NCBI RefSeq assembly: GCF_030317035.1
Contig: NZ_JASZYK010000002.1
Span: 907,816-971,815 of the forward strand
Direction of reading: 5' to 3'
DNA from: Variovorax sp. J22G73
GTDB taxonomy: Bacteria > Pseudomonadota > Gammaproteobacteria > Burkholderiales > Burkholderiaceae_C
DNA length: 64,000 bases
Part shown: positions 23,602-29,992 of the stretch, one piece after another
Position numbering within the stretch: the first letter of the stretch is position 1
Layout: each line of letters begins with the position of its first letter
Position numbers and translations under genes: made by a program
The notes under the pieces: generated by a model
The model's database searches: none
What the model was told of the DNA's origin: nothing
What the model saw: the letters and a program-made list of their open reading frames with translations, nothing else

Positions 23602-25389
23602 ATGTTCCTCCTCGTCGTCGCCTACCTGGGTGGTGTGCTCACCATCCTGAGCCCGTGCATCCTGCCGGTGCTGCCCTTCGTGTTCGCGCGGGCCGACCGG
23701 CCCTTCCGCTCGCACGGCCTGCCGATGCTGCTGGGCATGGCGCTGGCGTTCGCGGCCATTGCCACGCTGGCGGCGGTGGGCGGCGGCTGGGTGGTCACGC
23801 TGAACCAGTACGGGCGCTACGCGGCCATCGCGATGCTGGCGCTGTTCGGCGTGACGCTGCTGTTTCCGTCCGTGGCCGACCGGCTGAGCCGGCCGCTGGT
23901 GGCGCTGGGGCTGCGCCTGTCGGAGGCGGACCGGGCGCGCGCGTCGGTGTTCTCGCCGCTGCTGCTGGGCGTGGGCACGGGGCTGCTGTGGGCGCCGTGC
24001 GCGGGGCCGATCCTGGGGCTCATCCTGACCGGTGCGGCGCTGAACGGCGCGAGCATCGGCACCTCGCTGCTGCTGCTGGCCTATGCGGCGGGCGCGTGCA
24101 CGTCGCTTGCGGCGGCGCTGCTGTTCGGCGGGCGGCTGTTCGCGCTGATGAAGGGGTCGCTGCGCACCGGGGAATGGGTGCGGCGCGTGGCGGGCGTGGC
24201 CGTGCTGGCCGGCGTGGGCGCGATCGCGCTGGGGCTGGACACGGGGCTGTTGAGCCAGGTGTCTTTCGGCACCACGTCGGCGCTGGAGAAGGTGTTGGTG
24301 GACAAGGTCGATATGAAGCGGCCCCAGCCGCTGTCGCAATCAGGCGTTGACCGCACCGGCCTCATGCTGACCGCCACCGCTCCCGAATCGGCCAAGCCCG
24401 CGCAAGCCCTGCCCGACGAAGGCCGCTTCGCGCCGCTCACCGGCGCCACCGAGTGGATCAACTCCGCCCCGCTCACGCCCGAGGCCTTGCGCGGCAAAGT
24501 GGTGCTGGTCGACTTCTGGACCTACTCGTGCATCAACTGCCTGCGCGCCCTGCCCTACGTTCGCGCCTGGGCCGAGAAGTACAAGGACGCGGGCCTGGTG
24601 GTGGTCGGCGTGCACACGCCGGAGTTCGCCTTCGAGAAGCAGCCGGCCAACGTGCGCCGCGCCACCCAGGACCTGGGCGTGGGCTTTCCGGTGGCGGTGG
24701 ACAGCAACTACGCCATCTGGCGCGCGTTCGACAACCAGTACTGGCCGGCGCTGTACATCGTCGATGCGCAGGGGCGCATTCGCCATCACCAGTTCGGCGA
24801 GGGCAAATACGCGCAGTCGGAGCAGGTCATCCAGCAACTGCTGACGGAGGCCGGTCGGCCGGTCTCCGCATCCATCGGCGCCGGCACGCTCGTGGCACCC
24901 GAGGGCCAGGGCACGCAGGCCGCCGCGGCCGCGGTGCCGGCGCTCTCGGGCGAGACCTACCTGGGCTACGAGCGCGCGAACAGCTTCGCCTCGCCCGGCG
25001 GCATCGCGAGCGACCGGGCCCGCACGTACCAGGCGCCGGCGTCGCTGCGCACCAACCAGTGGGCACTCGACGGCGAATGGACGGTCGGCAGCGAGCGCGC
25101 GTTGCTCGGCCGTGCGAGCGGACGCATCGCCTACCGCTTTCATGCGCGCGACCTGCACCTGGTGCTCGGGCCCTCGGCCGACGGCAAGCCGGTGCGCTTT
25201 CGCGTGCGTGTCGACGGCAAGCCGCCGCTGGCGGACCACGGCACGGACACCGACGCGCAAGGCAACGGCACCATTGACGCGCAGCGGCTGTACCAGCTGG
25301 TGCGGCAACAGTCGAACGGGCCGGACCGGCTCTTCGAGATCGAGTTTCTCGATGCGGGTGCGCAGGCCTACGTGTTCACGTTCGGCTGA
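23602..25389 (+). CDS. dipZ: DipZ-like CcdA-thioredoxin fusion, thiol-disulfide transporter
   Basis: A 595-residue inner-membrane protein carrying reducing power to the periplasm. An N-terminal CcdA/DsbD-beta-like domain (about 1-225, six or so helices) holds the conserved Cys19 (LSPCILP) and Cys133 (WAPCAGP). A thioredoxin domain (about 285-420) carries CINC (Cys310, Cys313). A C-terminal beta domain (about 445-595, LRTNQWALDGEWTVGSERA...LHLVLGP) is the DipZ-type carbohydrate-binding-like module. This domain order is the DipZ type known from actinobacteria. The ATG at 23602 directly begins the first helix; a GTG at 23542 would add 20 residues. It lies 142 nt after the kinase gene on the same strand. 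Confidence 0.9.
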   Translation: MFLLVVAYLGGVLTILSPCILPVLPFVFARADRPFRSHGLPMLLGMALAFAAIATLAAVGGGWVVTLNQYGRYAAIAMLALFGVTLLFPSVADRLSRPLVALGLRLSEADRARASVFSPLLLGVGTGLLWAPCAGPILGLILTGAALNGASIGTSLLLLAYAAGACTSLAAALLFGGRLFALMKGSLRTGEWVRRVAGVAVLAGVGAIALGLDTGLLSQVSFGTTSALEKVLVDKVDMKRPQPLSQSGVDRTGLMLTATAPESAKPAQALPDEGRFAPLTGATEWINSAPLTPEALRGKVVLVDFWTYSCINCLRALPYVRAWAEKYKDAGLVVVGVHTPEFAFEKQPANVRRATQDLGVGFPVAVDSNYAIWRAFDNQYWPALYIVDAQGRIRHHQFGEGKYAQSEQVIQQLLTEAGRPVSASIGAGTLVAPEGQGTQAAAAAVPALSGETYLGYERANSFASPGGIASDRARTYQAPASLRTNQWALDGEWTVGSERALLGRASGRIAYRFHARDLHLVLGPSADGKPVRFRVRVDGKPPLADHGTDTDAQGNGTIDAQRLYQLVRQQSNGPDRLFEIEFLDAGAQAYVFTFG

Positions 25390-25419
25390 AGATCGTGTTC
25401 TTGCGCGGCGCTGGGCGGG

Positions 25420-26877
25420 TCAGAGCAGCCCGAGCGTCAGCGCCTTGAGCGTGGCCGCGGCGCGCGTGGTGCAACCGAGCTTGCGGAAGATGTTCTCCAG
25501 GTGCGCGCGCACGGTGCTCGGGCTGATGCCCAGCGAGCGCGCCGCCTCCTTGTTGCTTTCGCCGAGGCTGATGCGGCCCAGCACTTCGACCTCGCGGCGC
25601 GAGAGCAGCGCGGCGTCGTTCGACGACGGCACCGCAGCGGCCGCCCGGGGATGGCCGGTGAGCGCGGCGACGGCCGAGGCGTCGAGCCGGCCGGCGTCGG
25701 CCTCGGCGCGCAGGGCGCTCACCGCGTCGGCGTCGGGCAGCGCCGCCCTGCCCGGTCGGCCGGTGCACAGCGACACCCAGTGCGCGGCCGCGGCGAGCAC
25801 GCGGCATTCGGTGTCGATGGCCGGCCCCTTCACGCCGCGAAAGAAGCCCGAGCCGTCGAGGCGCTCGTCCACGAAGGAAGCGAGTTCGGCCTCGGCGCGC
25901 AATGTGTCGATGCGGCGCGCGGCGCGTTCCGTCCAGTAGGGCACGAGGCGCAGCCGCTCGGCGTCGGCCTCGCTGCGCACGCCGGGCGTGTCCCACACGC
26001 TGTTGGGCACCGACGCACGGCCGATGCCGTGGATGAGCCCCGCGCGGTACACGCGCTGCTGCTGCGCCGCGTCCAGCCCCAGCTCGGCGGCGCAACGCCG
26101 CGCGGCTTCGGCCACGCGGCGCGAAAAACCGGTCATCCAGGGCAGCTTGAGGTCGATGACGTCGGCGATGAGCTCCAGCGGCGCGGTCGCGCCCTGCAAG
26201 GCACCGGGCGACGGCAGCGCCTCGGTCGCGGCGCCCTGCTCCAGCCCGTGCAGCCAGTCGACCGCGTGGCGCTGCACGGCGTCGACCAGGAAGGCGGGGT
26301 AGCGGGCATCGGCGCGCTCGGCGATGTAGCGCAGCGCATTGCTCAGGCCGTGCACGCGCGAGAGGATCTCGAGATCGCCCGCGATACTGACCAGGAACAC
26401 CTCGCCGGGAATGCGCGAAGCGTCGAGCCCGTTCGGCTTGCCGCGGCCGTCGTAGGTTTCGAAGATGTGGCGCAATGGCAATTCCACCGCCGCGGGCATG
26501 CCGAGCGTGCGCGCGATGTCGCCCGACACCTCGCAGTGGATTTCCGCGAGCGGCCCCACGGAGCCCGCGAAGTCGGCCGCCGCGCGCGCCGAGCCGGTGG
26601 CGAGCATGGTGCGACGCCCGCCCACGTCGTCGCCCAGCAGGTCGGAGAACTCGGGCGCGTTGGCCGTGCAGCCCGACCAGCGCAGCAAGGACACGCAGGC
26701 CGCGTGGCCCTGCGTGGCTTCGCCCTGCCCGGTGGCCGCCGCGAGCTGCGAAGCCAGCCACGCGGTGCGCGTCGAATGGTCGACGGGCTGGCCCATGCTG
26801 AGATCGCCGACGAAGGCGAGCGCGCGGATGGCGTCGAAGACCTGGATGGGGGAAGAAGGCGGAGCGGAAGGCGACAC
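25420..26877 (-). CDS. Degenerate tandem HD-GYP protein with LuxR-type HTH
   Basis: About 485 residues from a GTG start; the downstream ATG at 26796 would cut into the first helix. Residues about 15-200 and 230-400 each look like an HD/HD-GYP half: HIFETYDGRGKPNGL in the first, LIHGIGRASVPNSVWD and DERLDGSGFF in the second. Where active HD-GYP enzymes have HD, this has HG, so c-di-GMP hydrolysis is doubtful. The C terminus (about 420-485) is a LuxR/GerE helix-turn-helix: LSRREVEVLGRISLGESNKEAA...STVRAHLENIFRKLG. A transcription factor with a degenerate nucleotide-binding or sensing module is the best reading. Confidence 0.75.
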   Translation of the reverse strand: MSPSAPPSSPIQVFDAIRALAFVGDLSMGQPVDHSTRTAWLASQLAAATGQGEATQGHAACVSLLRWSGCTANAPEFSDLLGDDVGGRRTMLATGSARAAADFAGSVGPLAEIHCEVSGDIARTLGMPAAVELPLRHIFETYDGRGKPNGLDASRIPGEVFLVSIAGDLEILSRVHGLSNALRYIAERADARYPAFLVDAVQRHAVDWLHGLEQGAATEALPSPGALQGATAPLELIADVIDLKLPWMTGFSRRVAEAARRCAAELGLDAAQQQRVYRAGLIHGIGRASVPNSVWDTPGVRSEADAERLRLVPYWTERAARRIDTLRAEAELASFVDERLDGSGFFRGVKGPAIDTECRVLAAAAHWVSLCTGRPGRAALPDADAVSALRAEADAGRLDASAVAALTGHPRAAAAVPSSNDAALLSRREVEVLGRISLGESNKEAARSLGISPSTVRAHLENIFRKLGCTTRAAATLKALTLGLL

Positions 26878-26954
26878 GAAAAACGGCACGGAGGGCGAAA
26901 AAAGCCGAGGGCGGCGTGCCGGCGCCGCATGGCGCCGCGCCGGCACGCGCGAAC

Positions 26955-27734
26955 TTACTTCGATTGGCGCACGGCGTCCAGGATCACTTCGGCCACCTTG
27001 GCGGGCTGCGATTGCTGCGGCACGTGGCTGCTGTTCACGCGCGTGAGGTGCGCGCCGATCTTCTTGGCCATGTCGAGCTGCAGCGCGGGCTGGATCATGT
27101 GGTCGGCGCCGGTGGCCAGGTACCAGGAGGGCTTGGTCTTCCAGGCGGCCACCGAGATCTTCTGCTCGAACGACTTGCCCAGGATGGGGCCTTGCGTGGC
27201 CGTCATCACGGCGGTGGCAGCAGCGGGCAGGTCTTGCGCGAAGTGCTTGCTCATGCCCTCCTTGGTGAGCGACAGGAAGCCGCTCTTGTCGGCCACGATG
27301 TGCGCGAAGCCGGGCGCCGGCGGGTAGTCCTTGCCGAGCTCGGCGCTGGTCTGGCCGGCGTCGGGCGCGAACGCGGCCACGTAGACCAGCGAGCTCACCT
27401 TGTCGTCGGCGCCGGCTTCGGTGATGACCGAGCCGCCCCACGAGTGGCCCACCAGCACCACCTTGCCGGGCTGCGCGTCGATGGCGCGCTTGGCGGCGGC
27501 CACGTCGTCTTCCAGCGAGGTCAGCGGGTTCTGCACGGCCACCACGTGCAAGCCCTTGGCCTGCAGCAGCGGAATGACCTTGGCCCAGTCGGAGCCATCG
27601 GCGAAGGCGCCGTGGACGATCACGACGCTGGGCTTGGCGGTGTCCTGCGCAGCCGGCGTGGCGGCCATGGTGGAGAACGACAGGCCGATCACGGATGCGG
27701 CGGCGGCGAGCTTGAAGCGTTGGGCGATTTTCAT
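26955..27734 (-). CDS. Secreted alpha/beta hydrolase
   Basis: A 259-residue precursor with a signal peptide (about 1-24, cleavage after STMA). The catalytic nucleophile is Ser98 in GHSWGG; VVIVHGAFADGSDW is the oxyanion strand-loop, and TGADHMIQP plus SSHVPQQSQP probably bring the acid and His regions. This is the common secreted esterase-like family annotated as alpha/beta hydrolase. It lies upstream of the HD-GYP/LuxR gene on the same strand after 77 nt, so they may be co-transcribed. Substrate unknown. Confidence 0.85.
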   Translation of the reverse strand: MKIAQRFKLAAAASVIGLSFSTMAATPAAQDTAKPSVVIVHGAFADGSDWAKVIPLLQAKGLHVVAVQNPLTSLEDDVAAAKRAIDAQPGKVVLVGHSWGGSVITEAGADDKVSSLVYVAAFAPDAGQTSAELGKDYPPAPGFAHIVADKSGFLSLTKEGMSKHFAQDLPAAATAVMTATQGPILGKSFEQKISVAAWKTKPSWYLATGADHMIQPALQLDMAKKIGAHLTRVNSSHVPQQSQPAKVAEVILDAVRQSK

Positions 27735-27979
27735 GACGGGGTCCAGTGACGGGAGTGAAGGGAAAGGAAAGGGAAGAGATGAAGGGAGAACCCGTACTGT
27801 CCGCTTCGGGCGATGGCCGCGCCATTGGACGAATGTCCGATCGGTGCCTGACCGAATACCGTGAATTGGGGAGTGCGAAGAAAGTAGTCAATTGCAACAA
27901 TTGCTGCAAATGCACCGCGGGATGCCGAAGGCCGACAGAGCCAGGTTTGGTAGGTCAACGTGCGCAACCGGACGACTTG

Positions 27980-28177
27980 ATGGCCAAACTTTTTTCCCTC
28001 TGCGCATGCGGCTCGGAGTACCTGCAGCGGATTCCGCGACGCCCATGGATGCGCCTGTTTCCGGGCCGGCTGCACTACCGGTGCTCGGTCTGCAAGCAGC
28101 ACCACCTGGTTTCGGCGCACAAGGTGGACGAGGCCCGCGCCTCGCACGCGAGCAAGGGCGCGTACCGGAAGGAATAG
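27980..28177 (+). CDS. Small zinc-ribbon-like protein
   Basis: A 65-residue basic protein. CAC near residues 7-9 (SLCACGSEYLQRIPRR) and CSVC in YRCSVCKQHHLVSAHK form a CxC...CxxC set that would bind zinc. The middle WMRLFPGRLHYRC is typical of small Comamonadaceae hypothetical proteins. The ATG at 27980 gives the compact version; the open frame extends 78 codons upstream in lower-quality sequence. Function unknown. Confidence 0.6.
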   Translation: MAKLFSLCACGSEYLQRIPRRPWMRLFPGRLHYRCSVCKQHHLVSAHKVDEARASHASKGAYRKE

Positions 28178-28242
28178 TCGAACCCGACGCTCCCCATGTA
28201 AAAAGTCGTAAACCGATGGCGGGGTTGCGGCGTTGCTACGAA

Positions 28243-28527
28243 ATGGCCATACCTCAGCCTTCCTTCGTAGCCTTCGCGTTCCTCGTGGGCGTTGCCGCAG
28301 GCGCGATCCTGATGAGCATGCTCGCGGTCGTTCGACATGAACGCGATCGCGCCGTGAAGGCGTTCGACGCGGCCCCCGCGCCCAAGCCGTGCCTGCGACC
28401 TGCACGCAGGTCGCGGCGCTATGCGAAACGGCGGACGTTTCCTCTGGCGCTGGCGACGGGGTCGCAGCAGAAGAACGCGCAAGCGCGCAGATGCGGCTGG
28501 CCTGTTGCGCGATCGGCGAAGTCTTAG
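28243..28527 (+). CDS. Possible small single-pass membrane protein
   Basis: A 94-codon frame starting MAIPQPSFVAFAFLVGVAAGAILMSMLAVVRHERDRA. One strong membrane helix (about 6-28) is followed by a very basic, Arg-rich tail. An in-frame ATG at 28216 is possible. No clear ribosome binding site; the basic tail resembles shadow sequence of GC-rich DNA, so only the N-terminal part looks convincing. Confidence 0.35.
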   Translation: MAIPQPSFVAFAFLVGVAAGAILMSMLAVVRHERDRAVKAFDAAPAPKPCLRPARRSRRYAKRRTFPLALATGSQQKNAQARRCGWPVARSAKS

Positions 28528-28558
28528 ACAGAAATCGCCGAGGAATATCGAAAACCCC

Positions 28559-28567
28559 TGCTATACT
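28559..28567 (+). promoter_or_regulatory. Extended -10 promoter of the candidate ncRNA
   Basis: TGCTATACT, an extended -10 (TGN plus TATACT, 5 of 6 to consensus), followed by CGCCGC. No good -35 at 16-18 nt, as is usual for extended -10 promoters. Confidence 0.55.
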
Positions 28568-28572
28568 CGCCG

Positions 28573-28750
28573 CTTCGCTCAAAGATCCTGAGCGTTGCCT
28601 GGCCAGGCAAGCCGAATCTCATACCGGCGCGTCGAAGTTACTACGACGAGAAAAACAACAAGTGACTTCCGCAATTGAATATTTGCCGTAGCGTGGACCG
28701 CGTAAGAGTTCACGACCAAATTCAAAAGCCTGCCTTGTGCAGGCTTTTTC
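28573..28750 (+). ncRNA. Candidate small RNA of unknown family
   Basis: The region between an extended -10 promoter and a strong terminator, with no credible ORF. In order it can fold CGCTCA/TGAGCG (loop of 7), the perfect palindrome TTGCCTGGCCAGGCAA, CGTCG/CGACG (loop AAGTTACTA), then an A-rich single-stranded AGAAAAACAACAAG stretch before the terminator. An accessible A-rich segment with a terminal poly-U hairpin fits an Hfq-type sRNA. Start is estimated from the -10. I do not recognise the family. Confidence 0.45.
28721..28750 (+). terminator. Rho-independent terminator of the candidate ncRNA
   Basis: AAAGCCTGC, loop CTTGT, then GCAGGCTTTTTC: an 8-9 bp stem followed by T-run. The A-run on the left arm also makes it usable in the other direction. 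Confidence 0.8.
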
Positions 28751-28930
28751 GTTGGTGCGTGGATTGCGGGTTGTTGAAGGCGATTGAGCCTTGGCCTGCG
28801 CGATCGCTCTTCCGTGATTTTCTCGACACGGAAGAATGCAGGAAGCCGCACGACGAACATTCCAGTCCACCCCTCGCCTCGATGGCGAACGCAGCGCGGA
28901 TTGCTCGCGCCTTTAAATGCTTCGGACAAA

Positions 28931-28964
28931 GAAAAACGGGTTACGCCTTGTGAGCGTAACCCGT
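28931..28964 (-). terminator. Terminator downstream of tRNA-Pro
   Basis: On the minus strand ACGGGTTACGC, loop TCACAAG, GCGTAACCCGT form a perfect 11-bp stem followed by TTTTTC, about 20 nt after the tRNA 3' end. It ends the tRNA and probably the whole merR/ihfA operon. Confidence 0.85.
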
Positions 28965-28982
28965 CGTTCTATCTACTGATTT

Positions 28983-29059
28983 TGGTCGGTGTGAAAGGAT
29001 TCGAACCTTCGACCCCTTGCACCCCATGCAAGTGCGCTACCAGGCTGCGCCACACACCG
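28983..29059 (-). tRNA. tRNA-Pro (anticodon GGG)
   Basis: A 77-nt cloverleaf with encoded CCA (28983-28985). Acceptor CGGTGTG pairs with CACACCG, discriminator A. The D arm is GCGCAGCCTGGTAGCGC. The anticodon stem CTTGC/GCAAG encloses loop ATGGGGT with anticodon GGG, reading CCC/CCU. The T arm contains TTCGAAT. It starts 20 nt after the merR stop. Confidence 0.97.
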
Positions 29060-29079
29060 AAGCTCTCGATTATAGCTGT

Positions 29080-29550
29080 CTAAATTGGGTGTCCGACAGT
29101 CAACAGCTCACGAATTTCAAAGAGTTCGCGGCGAAGGTGCAACAACTGCGAAAGATCGACCGTTTTTGCAGCCGCGGCAGCAGACGTCGGCGTGTCCTGA
29201 ACCACGGCGGCATCGAATTCTTCCTGGTCGATCTCGATGGCTTCCATGCCTTCGAGCGGCACCTCGCCCGCCTTGCGGCGGTCGCGTTCGCCCTGCACCA
29301 GTTCCTGCAGCTTGTTGCGTGCACCGCTGATGGTGAAGCCCTGGTCATAGAGCAGGTCGCGGATGCGGCGAATCATGAGCACCTCGTGGTGCTGGTAGTA
29401 GCGGCGGTTGCCGCGCCGCTTCATGGGCCGCAGTTGCGTGAACTCCTGCTCCCAATAGCGCAGCACGTGCGGCTTCACGCCACAGAGTTCGCCCACTTCA
29501 CCGATGGTGAAGTAGCGTTTGACTGGAATCGGCGGGAGCGTTTTCTCCAT
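29080..29550 (-). CDS. MerR-family transcriptional regulator
   Basis: A 156-residue protein. The N-terminal winged helix is KRYFTIGEVGELCGVKPHVLRYWEQEFTQLRPMKRRGNRRYYQ (about 13-55), followed by a helical region and a C-terminal coiled-coil-like dimerisation helix (QLLHLRRELFEIRELL). This is the small MerR protein that usually follows ihfA in proteobacteria. No cysteine motif for metal sensing is seen, so the ligand is unknown. ATG 29550 is chosen; a TTG three codons upstream is possible. It lies 64 nt after ihfA in the same operon. Confidence 0.88.
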   Translation of the reverse strand: MEKTLPPIPVKRYFTIGEVGELCGVKPHVLRYWEQEFTQLRPMKRRGNRRYYQHHEVLMIRRIRDLLYDQGFTISGARNKLQELVQGERDRRKAGEVPLEGMEAIEIDQEEFDAAVVQDTPTSAAAAAKTVDLSQLLHLRRELFEIRELLTVGHPI

Positions 29551-29614
29551 TGAAATCAAGACTGTGCGCGGGAAACCTTAGAGATTACTCCACGCAGGCG
29601 CACAGCGCCAAGCA

Positions 29615-29992
29615 CTATTCGGCGCCCAGGCTCCACTCGACCTCGGACGCGCTGCCCTGGTCGATGCTGCCGTGAATCTGCTCCTTCAATTTCGCGCTTG
29701 CGTGGAAGGTCGCGACGCGGCGCTCGCCGATGGGAATGGCCTCGCCGGTGCGCGGGTTGCGGCCCGGCCGCGGCGCTTTCACGCGGATCTGGAAGTTGCC
29801 GAAGCCCGAGATCTTCACGTCCGTGCCTTCGATGAGGCTGTTGGCCACCAGCTCGAAGAATGCTTCGACCATGTCCTTGGACTCACGCTTGTTCAGCCCG
29901 ATCTGTTCGAACAGCAGATCGGCCAGGTGCGCCTTGGTGAGCGCCGGCGTTTCGAGAGCCTCGAGCGTGAATTCGGCAGCGTTCATTCTCAT
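29615..29992 (-). CDS. ihfA: Integration host factor subunit alpha
   Basis: A 125-residue nucleoid protein that bends DNA as a heterodimer with IhfB. TLTKAHL-type opening (ALTKAHLADLLFEQIGLNKRESKDMVEAFFELV), KISGFGNFQIRVKAPRPGRNPRTGEAIPI with the DNA-intercalating Pro in the beta arm, and ERRVATFHASAKLKEQI are characteristic. It has a slightly longer N terminus (about 20 residues) than E. coli IhfA. The ATG overlaps the pheT stop by one base (TGATG), so translation is coupled; GAGGGG lies just upstream. ATG at 29986 is an alternative start. Confidence 0.96.
   Translation of the reverse strand: MRMNAAEFTLEALETPALTKAHLADLLFEQIGLNKRESKDMVEAFFELVANSLIEGTDVKISGFGNFQIRVKAPRPGRNPRTGEAIPIGERRVATFHASAKLKEQIHGSIDQGSASEVEWSLGAE

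Larger units (their letters stand above)
28528..28982. other. 455-nt region without protein genes
   Basis: Holds an extended -10 promoter (28559-28567), a presumed ~180-nt transcript, its terminator (28721-28750), about 180 nt with nothing recognisable, and the minus-strand terminator that serves the tRNA-Pro gene (28931-28964). Confidence 0.6.

Noticed and set aside
28573..28750. 6S RNA identity of the candidate ncRNA
   Set aside because: A short segment (AGCCGAATCTCATACC) recalls part of 6S RNA, but the unit folds into several local hairpins rather than one long rod with a central bubble. Left as unknown family pending a covariance search.
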